Of a stretch of DNA of 43,316 nt, positions 28,036-37,542 are shown piece by piece. The stretch's first letter is position 1, and every line of letters begins with the position of its first letter. The translations under genes and the position numbers were made by a program. The DNA comes from Chromatiales bacterium (GTDB taxonomy: Bacteria > Pseudomonadota > Gammaproteobacteria > UBA6429 > Thiohalophilaceae), in the NCBI GenBank assembly GCA_027076325.1, contig JALTJZ010000059.1, positions 77,445 through 120,760 on the forward strand. The letters run 5' to 3'. The notes beneath the pieces were generated by a model, which saw nothing but the letters and a program-made list of their open reading frames with translations, did no database searches and had not been told where the DNA came from.

Positions 28036-29115
28036 TTAGTATACCACTTCTTTTATTTCTCCGTGTTCCACGTGGAACACCTTTTTCGATGTTTTTGGAT
28101 TTACATTCAGCAAGCGGGGATCCGTAGCCGTCACAAATATTTGTGCCCCCGTGTCATCCAGTAAAGTCATTAAGCGATCTCGATGGGCTTTATCCAGCTC
28201 CGCCGGTAAATCATCAACTAAAATAATGCATGATTGCTGTGATAAGTGCTGCAAGTATTGAATTTGTGCTAAACGCAGCGCACAAACCAGTAATTTCTGT
28301 TGCCCACGGGAAAGTCCAATTTGAACAGCAATGCCACGTGACGTCATATTAAGATCAGCGCGGTGTGGCCCAACCCGAGTATGCCGAAACTGGCAATCCT
28401 GTTCATAACTGCTTTCAAGCGCATCAATAAAGTTTTGATCTTTTGGCCAACCTGGTACGTATTCTAGCGAAACCGCTTCCCCTATTAGTTGCTCTGTATA
28501 TGATTTAACGATTGGGGTTAAAGCATGAAGGTATTTAACTCTTGCATGGTGAAATTTTTGTGTAATTTCAACGAGTGGTAAAGTCCAGTTTCGAATTTGT
28601 TGTATGGGTTGCTTTTGTCGAAGAGCTGCATTTCGTTGTCGGAGTATCCGGTGATAATCTTTCCATGTTTGTAAAAAACCGTGTTCCACGTGAAACACTC
28701 CCCAATCAATAAACTGGCGACGAAATTTAGGGCCATCTTCTAATAAACGGTGTGATTCTGGTGTAATAACTTGAACGGGAACGAGCGCAGCGAGTTTAGA
28801 GCTTAAATTAACAGGTTGTTTATTTAAGTGTATTTTAGTGGTGCTGCGATTACGGCTTAAACCAATTAGGTGCGCATACTGGTTATGATCCAGGTATTGG
28901 GCAACAACCTGCAGCGCCTCTTTCTTGTATTGAATAATATGGTTGATCCGGTGGGTACGAAATGATTTTACCTGACTGATTAAATAAATAGCCTCTAAAA
29001 TACTGGTTTTTCCGCTAGCATTAACGCCTTCAATAATATTAAAGCGTGGATCGGGGTTAATATGGCATTCGGTCAGATTCCGAACTGATTGCAACGATAA
29101 TCGGGTAATACTCAC
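28036..29115 (-). CDS. recF: DNA replication and repair protein RecF
   Basis: The 359-residue SMC-like ATPase has Walker A EGVNASGKTSILEAIY (about 29-44), the signature LSRGQQKLLVCALRLAQ (about 271-287) and Walker B CIILVDDLPAELD. It loads RecA at gaps. Two VFHVEH peptides, one in the middle (after IDWG) and one near the C-terminus (after KK), are each encoded by a parS-like palindrome. It starts 21 bases after dnaN. Confidence 0.97.
   Translation of the reverse strand: MSITRLSLQSVRNLTECHINPDPRFNIIEGVNASGKTSILEAIYLISQVKSFRTHRINHIIQYKKEALQVVAQYLDHNQYAHLIGLSRNRSTTKIHLNKQPVNLSSKLAALVPVQVITPESHRLLEDGPKFRRQFIDWGVFHVEHGFLQTWKDYHRILRQRNAALRQKQPIQQIRNWTLPLVEITQKFHHARVKYLHALTPIVKSYTEQLIGEAVSLEYVPGWPKDQNFIDALESSYEQDCQFRHTRVGPHRADLNMTSRGIAVQIGLSRGQQKLLVCALRLAQIQYLQHLSQQSCIILVDDLPAELDKAHRDRLMTLLDDTGAQIFVTATDPRLLNVNPKTSKKVFHVEHGEIKEVVY
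28064..28079. promoter_or_regulatory. parS: parS-like centromere site 1 (in recF)
   Basis: TGTTCCACGTGGAACA is a perfect 16-bp palindrome and differs from the ParB consensus TGTTNCACGTGAAACA at one position. It lies in the 3' end of recF and about 4 kb from the DnaA boxes, the usual location of chromosomal parS sites. Confidence 0.75.
28682..28697. promoter_or_regulatory. parS: parS centromere site 2 (in recF)
   Basis: TGTTCCACGTGAAACA matches the 16-bp ParB consensus at every defined position. It lies 603 bases from site 1, also inside recF. ParA and ParB genes would be expected just beyond mnmG, outside the window. Confidence 0.85.
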
Positions 29116-29136
29116 AAATGTTGGTAAATAAAAGGT

Positions 29137-30237
29137 TTATAAACGCATTGGCATAATAACGTAGCGGGCACTGTCATCGTTTTTTGCCTGAATAATGCAG
29201 CTTGAGTTCGCATCTTTAAATTTAACCACAACATTATCATCTTTAATCGTGTTAAGTACATCAAGGAAATAAGCCACATTAAACCCAATCTCAAATTCAT
29301 CCCCTGAATAAACCACTTCTATTTCTTCTTCTGCCTCTTCCTGGTCTGGGTTATTAATGGTTGCATTAAGTATATTCGCACTTAAAGATAAACGCATACC
29401 TCGGTATTTTTCATTCGATAAAACAGAAGTGCGACTAAAGGCCTGTTTTAAAACTTCGCGGGAGCACTCTAAAACAGCATTATTATCAATAGGTAAGACC
29501 TGGTTGTAGTCCGGGAATTTACCATCAATCAGCTTTGAGCTAAACGTTATATCACCTAAAGTTACTTTAATTAGATTGTCACCCAATTGCAGAGTGACTA
29601 AATCATCAGTGTCTTCCAGTAATTTTGAAAGCTCACTTACCCCTTTGCGCGGAATAATAATTTGGCGTTTTTCAGTAATACCCGTTGCAACCTCTTCTTT
29701 AGAAATAGCAAGGCGGTGGCCATCGGTTGCAACGGTTACGATGTGCTGCGGATCAATCTCCAACATCAAGCCATTTAAGTAATAACGTACATCTTGCTGC
29801 GCCATTGAAAACTGGACTTGTTCAATCAGTTTTTTAAACGTGGATTGTTTTAAACGGACTTCCTGAGAAACATTCAGTGCATCACTTTGTGGGAACTCGT
29901 TTGCTGGTAAAGTCGATAAAGTAAAACGGCTTTTACCTGAACGAATAATCGCTTTATTAGCGTCAACATTAATATTGATTTGAGCCCCATCAGGTAAAGT
30001 TCGACAAATATCTAAAAACTTTTTAGCCGGAATGGTGGTTTCACCCGTTTCATCTGATTCAACCTGAGTATTAATGATCATTTCAACTTCTGAATCTGTC
30101 CCTGTTAAAGCTAAAAGATTATTTTCAACTTTAAGTAATAAGTTTGAAAGTATCGGAGAATTTTGTTTTCTTTCTACAACACCGGCAACATGCTGGAGTG
30201 GCTTTAAAATATTATCGCGGGATAAATTAATTTTCAT
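29137..30237 (-). CDS. dnaN: DNA polymerase III beta sliding clamp
   Basis: The 366-residue protein has the three-domain clamp fold; landmarks include KFLDICRTLPDGA, SRFTLSTLPANEFP, YYLNGLMLEI, VATDGHRLA and the C-terminal YVIMPMRL, which is the conserved hydrophobic-pocket end. The length is exactly that of the E. coli clamp. It follows dnaA after a 298-base AT-rich gap rich in DnaA-box-like sequences. Confidence 0.98.
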   Translation of the reverse strand: MKINLSRDNILKPLQHVAGVVERKQNSPILSNLLLKVENNLLALTGTDSEVEMIINTQVESDETGETTIPAKKFLDICRTLPDGAQININVDANKAIIRSGKSRFTLSTLPANEFPQSDALNVSQEVRLKQSTFKKLIEQVQFSMAQQDVRYYLNGLMLEIDPQHIVTVATDGHRLAISKEEVATGITEKRQIIIPRKGVSELSKLLEDTDDLVTLQLGDNLIKVTLGDITFSSKLIDGKFPDYNQVLPIDNNAVLECSREVLKQAFSRTSVLSNEKYRGMRLSLSANILNATINNPDQEEAEEEIEVVYSGDEFEIGFNVAYFLDVLNTIKDDNVVVKFKDANSSCIIQAKNDDSARYVIMPMRL

Positions 30238-30535
30238 TTTAATTTACTTGTCCTTATTTTTTTAAACTTGGCAGGTAATGGTTTTATTAATTAATAGATC
30301 TATATATATCATTATTATTACTGTTATTAGGTTAAAAAAAACTGTTAACAACTCTATATTTTATATATAAATTAATATGTTACACTAAATTTATATCTGT
30401 TGATAACTCGCATTCATATATCTTGTTCCCTGTGTATAAAATGTGGTTAACTCCGATTTTATTTAATTAAAATAGTTATTCACAGCTTATTCAAATTAAA
30501 ATCAGTTTTTCTCTACAGGTTATTTTGGTTTAAAT
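30238..30535. other. oriC: AT-rich dnaA-dnaN gap with DnaA boxes (oriC candidate part)
   Basis: Four 9-mers within one mismatch of the DnaA consensus TTATNCACA, or a close variant, cluster here: TTATCAACA (minus, 30398-30406), TTATACACA (minus, 30431-30439), TTAACCACA (minus, 30442-30450) and TTATTCACA (plus, 30476-30484). Next to them, 30285-30395 is almost entirely A and T, suitable as an unwinding element. No gene is present. It may be part of a bipartite origin or the autoregulatory region of dnaN. Confidence 0.5.
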
Positions 30536-31867
30536 TTAAGTGCTTAATGTACGCAATAAATTACGGTAATCTTCATTAATTCTGGGATCTTCTTCTTTTA
30601 GCTCTTCAATTTTACGACAGGCATGTAAAATTGTGGTGTGATCTCGCCCACCAAATGCATCACCAATTTCAGGGTAACTGTGATTAGTTAACTCTTTACA
30701 AAGTGCCATTGCTAACTGGCGAGGTCGTGTTACCGAGCGGGTACGGCGCTTGGAGTGCATATCTGAAACACGAATTTTATAATAACCAGCAACTGTTTTT
30801 TGAATGTTTTCAATCGAAACCATTTTATCGTGTGAAGACAGCAGGTCACGCAGAGCGTCTTTAGCAAAATCAAGAGTAATTGTTTTATTGCTGAAGTGAG
30901 CGTTTGCTATCACCCTACGTAAAGCACCTTCTAGCTCTCTAATATTAGAGCGAATACGCTCACCAATAAAAAAAGCCACCTCTTCGGGTAATTCAATATT
31001 TGATTGCTGAGCTTTACTCATTAAAATAGCAACCCGAGTTTCCAGTTCTGGTGGCTCAATGGTGACAGTTAAGCCCCAGCCAAAACGGGATTTTAAGCGT
31101 TCTTCCAGACCGTCAATTTCTTTTGGATAACGATCACAGGTCATTATAATTTGCTGATTACCTTCAAGTAGCGAATTAAAGGTATGGAATAATTCTTCCT
31201 GTGAGCGCCCTTTGCCGGCAAAAAATTGAATATCGTCAATAAGCAACGCATCCACCGAACGGTAATAACGCTTAAATTCATTGATTGTATTGTGCTGAAA
31301 TGATTTAACCATATCAGAAACAAAGCGCTCGGAATGCAAATAAACCACATTGGAATCCGGGTTATGATCTTTAATTAAATTACCAACAGCATGCATTAAA
31401 TGTGTTTTTCCAAGGCCTACGCCCCCGTAAATAAAAAGTGGGTTATAGGCGGTGCCAGGGTTTTGAGAAACCTGAGTTGCAGCCGCGCGCCCCATTTGAT
31501 TGGATTTGCCTTCAACAAAACAATCAAAGGTGAAGTTAGGGTTTAAACCGTTTTTACGCTGAAAAGAGCTGGGTGGGTTTTTTACCGGCGGATGACGTTG
31601 GCTTTGGGTATCGAGAGCCTCGGCTTCATGGCTGCCAACTTCAATTTTTATTGGCGCAGGAAAAGTTGAATCGAGCTGGCTGATAATTTCATTAATTCGG
31701 GAAATAAATTGCTCGTTTACGGAGTCCAGCACAAAACTGTTTGGGGCGAGCAGGCGGGCATCGTCATTATCCAGCACAAAGTGTAAAGGGCGTATCCAGG
31801 TGTTAAATTGTTGAGGCGAAAGTTCGCCTTCCAAGCGATCGAGACATTGATCCCAGATTGATTGCAC
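30536..31867 (-). CDS. dnaA: Chromosomal replication initiator DnaA
   Basis: The 443-residue protein starts at GTG (31865-31867). Domain I begins [22 protein letters not shown], domain II is the variable stretch at about 85-115, and the AAA+ domain has Walker [14 protein letters not shown] and Walker [13 protein letters not shown]. Domain IV has the DnaA signature [15 protein letters not shown]. It binds DnaA boxes and opens oriC. DnaA boxes on both sides suggest autoregulation. Confidence 0.98.
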   Translation of the reverse strand: MQSIWDQCLDRLEGELSPQQFNTWIRPLHFVLDNDDARLLAPNSFVLDSVNEQFISRINEIISQLDSTFPAPIKIEVGSHEAEALDTQSQRHPPVKNPPSSFQRKNGLNPNFTFDCFVEGKSNQMGRAAATQVSQNPGTAYNPLFIYGGVGLGKTHLMHAVGNLIKDHNPDSNVVYLHSERFVSDMVKSFQHNTINEFKRYYRSVDALLIDDIQFFAGKGRSQEELFHTFNSLLEGNQQIIMTCDRYPKEIDGLEERLKSRFGWGLTVTIEPPELETRVAILMSKAQQSNIELPEEVAFFIGERIRSNIRELEGALRRVIANAHFSNKTITLDFAKDALRDLLSSHDKMVSIENIQKTVAGYYKIRVSDMHSKRRTRSVTRPRQLAMALCKELTNHSYPEIGDAFGGRDHTTILHACRKIEELKEEDPRINEDYRNLLRTLST

Positions 31868-31987
31868 GTGCTACCCCAAAATAAGGAAAATTACAGTAAT
31901 TTCAGTGTGTTAGGTAATAAATAACGGCATCATAATTATTGTTTCAGCCATTTTATCGAGGCCTTAATTTAACACCAGAGAAAAAAG

Positions 31988-31996
31988 TTATCCACA
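31988..31996 (+). promoter_or_regulatory. Perfect DnaA box
   Basis: TTATCCACA matches the strong R1-type DnaA box exactly. It lies 121 bases upstream of the dnaA GTG in the rpmH-dnaA gap. Confidence 0.8.
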
Positions 31997-32081
31997 GTTA
32001 TGTGCGATAAATATTTAAAATCGTACCTTGATGGGCAAAGAATAAAAGTACGGTTAGAATCGAATTTATTCACTCATTTGG

Positions 32082-32110
32082 TTGACACTCAGGCCGATAA
32101 ACATTACTCT
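32082..32110 (+). promoter_or_regulatory. Sigma-70 promoter of rpmH
   Basis: A perfect -35 TTGACA and TACTCT as -10 are separated by 17 bases. The -10 ends 64 bases before the rpmH ATG. It would drive rpmH-rnpA-yidD-yidC. Confidence 0.7.
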
Positions 32111-32174
32111 TGCGTGCCTTTTCTGGCGAAAACGATTGCCAGTAACTTATTGATTTTTAACGGGTGACATTCAA

Positions 32175-32309
32175 ATGAAACGTACATTTCAACCTAGTAC
32201 ATTAAAACGTGCTCGCACACATGGTTTTCGTGCGCGTATGGCAACTCGCAGTGGCCGAGCAATCATCAATGCACGTCGTGCAAAAGGTCGTAAACGCTTA
32301 AGCGCATAA
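32175..32309 (+). CDS. rpmH: Ribosomal protein bL34
   Basis: The 44-residue, Arg/Lys-rich protein begins [18 protein letters not shown] and ends [11 protein letters not shown], matching bL34 over its whole length. It is a large-subunit protein and the first gene of the conserved rpmH-rnpA-yidD-yidC operon. Confidence 0.99.
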   Translation: MKRTFQPSTLKRARTHGFRARMATRSGRAIINARRAKGRKRLSA

Positions 32310-32351
32310 TTCTTGAGCCAAAGACCCTCTATGTCCGAGAAGGATAATATT

Positions 32352-32789
32352 GTGGGTATACCCTGTTCAGGCCAACAACATGTTGATTTGCTTAAAAATA
32401 GAAAAACAGGGTCTTTTTCTCGAGCCAACCGGCTTCTCACCGCAAAACAATTTAGCAACGTTTTTGAAAACCCCTATAAGCGCCATCATGCTTATTTGCT
32501 TATTCTTGTACGAAAAAATTCTGTGCAGGGTAATCAGAGCAATAATAACTCGGTTGCACGGCTGGGCTTGGCGGTTGCCAAAAAGAATATTAAACTCGCT
32601 GTTCGCCGAAATCGATTTAAACGTATTGTTCGAGAAAGTTTTCGTCAACATAAGGTACAATTAGCGGGTTTGGATATTGTTGTACTTGCAAAGCACGCTG
32701 CTAATAATGCAACGTCGCAACAACTTCGAAACGTACTTGAACAACAATGGCAACATTTAGCAAAGCAATTCAATATCCCTTCTTATTAA
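32352..32789 (+). CDS. rnpA: Ribonuclease P protein component
   Basis: The basic core [18 protein letters not shown] and the RNR motif region [16 protein letters not shown] are diagnostic of RnpA, which assists RNase P RNA in tRNA 5' maturation. I choose GTG at 32352 because AGAAGGA lies 8 bases upstream; the ATG at 32331 has no such site. Even so, about 25 residues precede the usual family start. Its end overlaps yidD by 43 bases. Confidence 0.93.
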   Translation: MGIPCSGQQHVDLLKNRKTGSFSRANRLLTAKQFSNVFENPYKRHHAYLLILVRKNSVQGNQSNNNSVARLGLAVAKKNIKLAVRRNRFKRIVRESFRQHKVQLAGLDIVVLAKHAANNATSQQLRNVLEQQWQHLAKQFNIPSY

Positions 32790-33010
32790 TTATAAGAAGT
32801 TATCGCTATTTGATCAGCCCGTTACTTGGGCCACGTTGTCGGTTTTATCCAAGTTGTTCAAGCTATGCAGAAGAAGCGATTAAAATGCATGGTGTGCTAA
32901 AAGGTGGTTGGCTGGCAGTAAAAAGAATAGGTCGGTGCCACCCTTTTAATAAAGGTGGTGTTGATCCTGTTCCAGAAAAGAAGCAGGAAAAAATACCAGA
33001 TAAACATTAA
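32747..33010 (+). CDS. yidD: Membrane protein insertion efficiency factor YidD
   Basis: The 87-residue protein has the N-terminal amphipathic segment [17 protein letters not shown] followed by the family block [20 protein letters not shown] and [17 protein letters not shown]. It associates with the inner membrane and helps YidC-dependent insertion. The start lies inside rnpA, the usual overlap in this operon. Confidence 0.96.
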   Translation: MATFSKAIQYPFLLIIRSYRYLISPLLGPRCRFYPSCSSYAEEAIKMHGVLKGGWLAVKRIGRCHPFNKGGVDPVPEKKQEKIPDKH

Positions 33011-33060
33011 GTAATTATTAGTTGAGTTGTAAATTTAAAAAATAAAGGTTGTAAAAGAGT

Positions 33061-34782
33061 ATGGAACAACAACGTTTGCTGTTATTTGTTGCCTTGGCAT
33101 TTATCGTGTTTTTAATGTTTGATGCATGGCAACAGGATCAAGCTGCTAAAAAAGTTGCGACAACACCTGCGGGACAAGTACAGTCTGCACCAACCACAAC
33201 CACGTCATCAGCAAATACAAATGGTGAAGTTCCGGTTGCACCAGAGCAATCAACAGTAACATCAACAGCCAGTGCCATTCAGCCTTCATCTACAGTGCCA
33301 ACAGAACAAACCAGAGATATATTTAAACAAGGTCAAACCATCCATGTTGTTACCGATGTTCTGGACGTTACTATTAACACGGTTGGTGGTGATATTCGCC
33401 AGCTTAAACTTTTAGATTACCCACAAAAATTAAATGAACCCGATAATCCATTTTTATTAATGAATGAAACTTTACCGCGCGTTTTTGTCGCTCAAAGTGG
33501 TTTTACCGGCAAGAGAGCTGACGCAAACTCCATTATTGCAGCACCTAACCATTTAGATATATATAAAACAGAGCGAACAAACTATGTTCTGGATGAATCA
33601 AAAGATTCAATGGATGTGAATTTGTACTGGACAAGCAAAGATGGCGTACAGTTTACTAAAACCTATACCTTCTACCGTGGTAGCCACAAAATTGATGTAA
33701 AGCAAAAAGTAGAAAACAAAACCACTAAAATATGGCGCGGAAACACCTATTATCAATTGCAACGTACACAAGTGTCTGAAGTTGATCAGTCACAGTTTAT
33801 TTATACCTACATGGGAGGCGTGATCTTTTCTCCGGACGAGCGCTATGAAAAAATTGACTTTGGAGAGATGCAGGAAAGTAATTTAAAAAGAGATATTCGC
33901 GGTGGCTGGGCGGCGATGATTCAGCATTATTTTTTAGCGGCCTGGGTACCGGAAAAGGATAAAACCGAAACATATTACACAAACTATAAACCGCGGAACG
34001 TTATTTATACTCTTGGTTTTAGAGATAAGAATGAAACGGTGGTTGCGCCTGGAGCAGATTATACATTTAATACAGTTTTTTATGCAGGACCAAAAGATCA
34101 GGAAGCACTTGAAAAGATTGCGGAAGGATTAGAGTTAACGGTTGATTATGGTGTATTAACGGTTATTGCAAAACCCATTTTCTGGTTATTGACCAAAATA
34201 CATAGTGTCGTGGGTAACTGGGGTTGGGCGATTATCTTTCTAACAATTTTAATCAAGGCATTGTTTTACAAGTTGTCTGAAGCGAGCTATAAGTCGATGG
34301 CAAAAATGCGCGCCGTGCAGCCACGTATGATAGCAATGAAAGAACGTTTTGCAGACGATCGTGCTGGTATGAACAAAGCTATGATGGAGCTGTACAAGAA
34401 AGAAAAAATAAATCCGCTTGGGGGTTGTTTGCCTATTCTGGTACAAATCCCAGTATTTATTGCCTTGTACTGGGTATTACTGGAAAGTGTCGAGTTGCGT
34501 CAGGCACCGTGGATTTTATGGATTAAAGATATGTCAGCCGAAGATCCATACTACATCCTGCCATTATTAATGGGTGTGAGTATGTTTATTCAGCAAAAAT
34601 TGAATCCGGCACCGCTTGATCCAATACAGGCAAAAGTAATGATGATGTTGCCAATTGTTTTTACTATCTTCTTTATGTTTTTCCCGGCCGGTCTCGTATT
34701 GTACTGGGTCGTTAATAATATATTATCCATTGCGCAACAATGGTATATCACCAACAAAGTGATGAAAGAGAAAAAAGCTTAA
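33061..34782 (+). CDS. yidC: Membrane protein insertase YidC
   Basis: The 573-residue inner-membrane insertase has the N-terminal anchor (LLLFVALAFIVFLMF), a Thr/Ser-rich linker (about 35-85), the large periplasmic P1 beta-domain, and the five-segment core. Core landmarks are NWGWAIIFLTILIKALFYKLSEASYKSMAKM and NPLGGCLPILVQIPVFIALYWVL, here interrupted for brevity. The length is normal. It inserts membrane proteins alone or with SecYEG. A MITE-like element begins 18 bases after its stop. Confidence 0.98.
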   Translation: MEQQRLLLFVALAFIVFLMFDAWQQDQAAKKVATTPAGQVQSAPTTTTSSANTNGEVPVAPEQSTVTSTASAIQPSSTVPTEQTRDIFKQGQTIHVVTDVLDVTINTVGGDIRQLKLLDYPQKLNEPDNPFLLMNETLPRVFVAQSGFTGKRADANSIIAAPNHLDIYKTERTNYVLDESKDSMDVNLYWTSKDGVQFTKTYTFYRGSHKIDVKQKVENKTTKIWRGNTYYQLQRTQVSEVDQSQFIYTYMGGVIFSPDERYEKIDFGEMQESNLKRDIRGGWAAMIQHYFLAAWVPEKDKTETYYTNYKPRNVIYTLGFRDKNETVVAPGADYTFNTVFYAGPKDQEALEKIAEGLELTVDYGVLTVIAKPIFWLLTKIHSVVGNWGWAIIFLTILIKALFYKLSEASYKSMAKMRAVQPRMIAMKERFADDRAGMNKAMMELYKKEKINPLGGCLPILVQIPVFIALYWVLLESVELRQAPWILWIKDMSAEDPYYILPLLMGVSMFIQQKLNPAPLDPIQAKVMMMLPIVFTIFFMFFPAGLVLYWVVNNILSIAQQWYITNKVMKEKKA

Positions 34783-34800
34783 TTTAGATAGTGTGTGGCC

Positions 34801-34942
34801 AGGGGCTGTTGATCTTTCAAATTTTAGTGAGAAAATTTTAGTCCTACAAGGCATTTTTTACGTACCAACGCATTCCATTGGTAGTAAAAAATAACGAAGG
34901 CAGGGCTAAAATAAGACAATAGATGAAAGATCAACAGCCCCT
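34801..34942. mobile_element. 142-bp MITE-like element
   Basis: It is bounded by a perfect 19-bp inverted repeat (AGGGGCTGTTGATCTTTCA at 34801-34819 and its complement at 34924-34942). The inner arms are also complementary (ATTTTAG...GGCATTTTTTAC against GTAAAAAAT...GGGCTAAAAT), so transcribed RNA would fold into one long hairpin with a short CCAA/TTGG tip. It encodes nothing. It lies between the yidC stop and the yidC terminator. The same termini bound the cassette at 9513-10520. No target duplication is obvious here. Confidence 0.8.
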
Positions 34943-34949
34943 AAAATAA

Positions 34950-34986
34950 ACACCCGGCGTAATGGTTTATGCCGGGTGTCTGCTTT
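34950..34986 (+). terminator. Intrinsic terminator after yidC
   Basis: ACACCCGGC pairs perfectly with GCCGGGTGT around a 12-base loop, followed by CTGCTTTT. An AAAATAAA run on the other side could serve the opposite strand. The MITE-like element lies between it and yidC. Confidence 0.8.
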
Positions 34987-35114
34987 TAAGGGTTGCAATA
35001 AAAATCGGTACAAAGCCCTATCTTTAATCAACCCTTCAATATAATAAATTGATCGTGTAAATTGATAGTCAGCCTTATCGATCCCACAAACATCAGCCTG
35101 AGAAAACAAACACA

Positions 35115-36485
35115 ATGCCCATTCAACCCGAGTCTCGTTTAGAACAGGACACTATCGCTGCGATTGCAACGGCGACAGGGTTGGGTGGGGTTGGAATTGT
35201 TCGTATTTCCGGTAAAAACGCCGCTAAAATAGGCGAAAAACTATTAAAATCCATTCCTAAGCCCAGGCTTGCTGATTATGGTCCTTTTCTTGGCGAGAAT
35301 GGCGAAACCATTGATATGGGCCTGGCGCTGTATTTTGTTGCACCAAATTCTTTTACCGGTGAAGATGTGCTGGAATTGCAGGGGCACGGCGGCAAAGTGG
35401 TACTGGACAGGCTGTTAAAGCGCACTCTTGCACTAGGTGCGCGGCTGGCTCATCCTGGCGAGTTTGCTGAGCGCGCCTTTTTAAATAACAAAATGGACTT
35501 AACCCAGGCTGAAGCGATTGCCGACTTAATTGAGGCGGGCTCTGAGCAGGCGGCACGTTCAGCGATTCAATCCTTACAGGGGGTGTTTTCTAGCAAAATT
35601 CACGCTTTAGTTGACGCGGTTATTCGGGTGCGAATGTACGTGGAATCGGCGATTGATTTCCCCGAAGAAGAAATCGACTTTTTATCGGATGGCAAGATAT
35701 TGCAGCAAATCGAGGCTATTTTGCAGAACTTTGCAGATATTATGCAAGAAGCGCAGCAAGGGGTTTTGTTGCGTGATGGCATGCGTGTGGTGCTGGTGGG
35801 GCAGCCTAATACCGGCAAATCGAGTTTGTTAAACGCACTCGCGGGACGGGATTCGGCTATTGTCACCGAAATAGCGGGCACCACACGCGATGTTTTAAAA
35901 GAAGAAATTAATATCGATGGCCTGCCACTGCATATTATTGATACCGCGGGTTTGCGCGAGTCCGCGGACACGGTGGAAAAAGAAGGGATCCGTCGTGCCT
36001 GGTTAGAAATTGAACAGGCTGACCGAATTTTAGTACTGGTGGATGATCGTGCGGGCATTACCGAAGCCGACAAAAACATTTTGCAGCAATTGCCTGAGCG
36101 TTTACCAATAACGGTGATCCATAACAAAATAGATCTGTCAGCCCAGCAGCCAGAAATAACAGCCAAAGATAATCAGCAGCATATTAAGCTATCAGCAAAA
36201 ACTTTACAGGGGCTGGATATTTTACGGGATCATTTACAGCAGAGTATGGGCTTTGAAAAAACGGGCGAAAGCCCCTTTTTAGCTCGGCGGCGGCATCTGG
36301 ATGCCCTGGAGCGGGCGCATCATTATGTGCAACAAAGCAAAGCGCAGCTGGTCGACGTTAAGGCGGGCGAACTAGCGGCTGAAGATCTCCGTCTGGCACA
36401 ACAGGCTTTATCCGAAATTACCGGTGAATACAGCAGTGATGATTTACTGGGCGAGATATTTTCGAGTTTTTGTATTGGAAAATAA
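35115..36485 (+). CDS. mnmE: tRNA modification GTPase MnmE
   Basis: The 456-residue protein has the N-terminal formyl-THF-binding domain ([22 protein letters not shown]), the helical domain, the inserted G domain with G1 [13 protein letters not shown]3 DTAGLRES and G4 HNKID, and the C-terminal FCIGK with the essential Cys. With MnmG it makes the cmnm5/nm5 group of wobble uridine 34. The length is normal. Its usual partner mnmG is nearly 5 kb downstream, separated by seven genes. Confidence 0.98.
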   Translation: MPIQPESRLEQDTIAAIATATGLGGVGIVRISGKNAAKIGEKLLKSIPKPRLADYGPFLGENGETIDMGLALYFVAPNSFTGEDVLELQGHGGKVVLDRLLKRTLALGARLAHPGEFAERAFLNNKMDLTQAEAIADLIEAGSEQAARSAIQSLQGVFSSKIHALVDAVIRVRMYVESAIDFPEEEIDFLSDGKILQQIEAILQNFADIMQEAQQGVLLRDGMRVVLVGQPNTGKSSLLNALAGRDSAIVTEIAGTTRDVLKEEINIDGLPLHIIDTAGLRESADTVEKEGIRRAWLEIEQADRILVLVDDRAGITEADKNILQQLPERLPITVIHNKIDLSAQQPEITAKDNQQHIKLSAKTLQGLDILRDHLQQSMGFEKTGESPFLARRRHLDALERAHHYVQQSKAQLVDVKAGELAAEDLRLAQQALSEITGEYSSDDLLGEIFSSFCIGK

Positions 36486-36492
36486 ACGAAAC

Positions 36493-37542
36493 GTGGCGAA
36501 GTTATTCCTTATTATTGGAACCAGCCTTTTTTTGCAGGGTTGCTCAAGCATGAGCTACTACTGGGAAAAAATACAGGGTCATGCTGAGCTGCTTAATAAA
36601 CAGCAGCCCGTGCAGGATGTTATCAACAATCCGCAAACCGAGCCTGAAACAAAAGCACTATTAATAAATACACAGCAGGCTCGGAACTTTGCAAGCCAGG
36701 TTTTATTGTTGCCTGATAATAACAGTTACCGTAATTATGTTGATGTGGATCGTGATTATGTTGTCTGGACGGTTGTGGCAACACCGCCCTATTCTATTAA
36801 GCCAGAAGAATGGTGTTTTTTAATTGTCGGCTGTCTCAGTTACCGAGGTTATTTTTCAAAACAGGCGGCGGATAACTTTGCTGCAACATTAAAAGATCGG
36901 GGGATGGATGTTTATGTGTCCGGTGTTAAAGCCTATTCAACGTTAGGCTGGTTTGACGACCCATTATTAAGCACCATGCTGTATAAATCTGAAGCGCATC
37001 GAGTGGGTATTATTTTCCATGAGCTGGCGCACCAGAAAATATACGTTGAAAATGATACGGCTTTTAATGAAGCTTTTGCGACAAGTGTGGAGCTACAAGG
37101 AACCAAAGCCTGGTTTGAGCAAACAGAAAACCTCCAAAAATTTAAAGAATATTTGGTTGCAAAAAAAAGAGACAAAGATTTTAAAAACCTATTAAAACGT
37201 ACACGGGATGACTTAAAAAAATTATATAAAAGTAATAAAACACCACAACAATTACAGATGGCAAAAGAAAAAATATTTTTACATTTACAGTCGTCATATA
37301 AAGCATTTAAAAGAAAATGGAATAACTATGCCGGGTATGACAACTGGATGGCACAAGGTTTAAATAATGCACATTTGGCGCTAGTAGCAACGTATAACAA
37401 CTGGCTGCCTGCTTTTAGTCGGTTGTTTGAACAGGCTAACGGAGATTACAATATTTTTTATAAAAAAATTGAACATCTGGCTGAGCTGGATAAAATACAA
37501 CGTAAAAAGCAACTTGAAGAATTAATGGTCGCGCATGATTAA
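36493..37542 (+). CDS. Zinc aminopeptidase-like lipoprotein (PF10023 type)
   Basis: The product is a predicted lipoprotein (signal with lipobox LQGC) of about 349 residues. It carries the gluzincin motif HELAHQ (about 176-181) followed by NEAFATSVE with the third ligand Glu, and the family marks YYWEKIQGHAELL and GWFDDPLLSTM. It is annotated as aminopeptidase in homologs. GTG at 36493 is chosen because it lies just after the mnmE stop; a TTG at 36475 would give a more basic signal start. It overlaps the next gene by 8 bases. Confidence 0.88.
   Translation: MAKLFLIIGTSLFLQGCSSMSYYWEKIQGHAELLNKQQPVQDVINNPQTEPETKALLINTQQARNFASQVLLLPDNNSYRNYVDVDRDYVVWTVVATPPYSIKPEEWCFLIVGCLSYRGYFSKQAADNFAATLKDRGMDVYVSGVKAYSTLGWFDDPLLSTMLYKSEAHRVGIIFHELAHQKIYVENDTAFNEAFATSVELQGTKAWFEQTENLQKFKEYLVAKKRDKDFKNLLKRTRDDLKKLYKSNKTPQQLQMAKEKIFLHLQSSYKAFKRKWNNYAGYDNWMAQGLNNAHLALVATYNNWLPAFSRLFEQANGDYNIFYKKIEHLAELDKIQRKKQLEELMVAHD

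Larger units (their letters stand above)
31868..32174. other. oriC: dnaA-rpmH divergent gap (oriC candidate part)
   Basis: In pseudomonads this gap carries oriC. Here it holds one perfect DnaA box, TTATCCACA (31988-31996), AT-rich flanks and the rpmH promoter, and no gene. I could not find further good boxes in it, so the origin may rely on this box together with the four in the dnaA-dnaN gap. Confidence 0.5.

Noticed and set aside
35023-35045. TATAAT before mnmE as a promoter
   Set aside because: The -10 is perfect but no acceptable -35 lies 16-19 bases upstream.
35600-36166. 188-codon minus-strand open frame
   Set aside because: It lies entirely antisense to mnmE, whose motifs are intact, and has the Ser/Arg-rich composition of a shadow frame.
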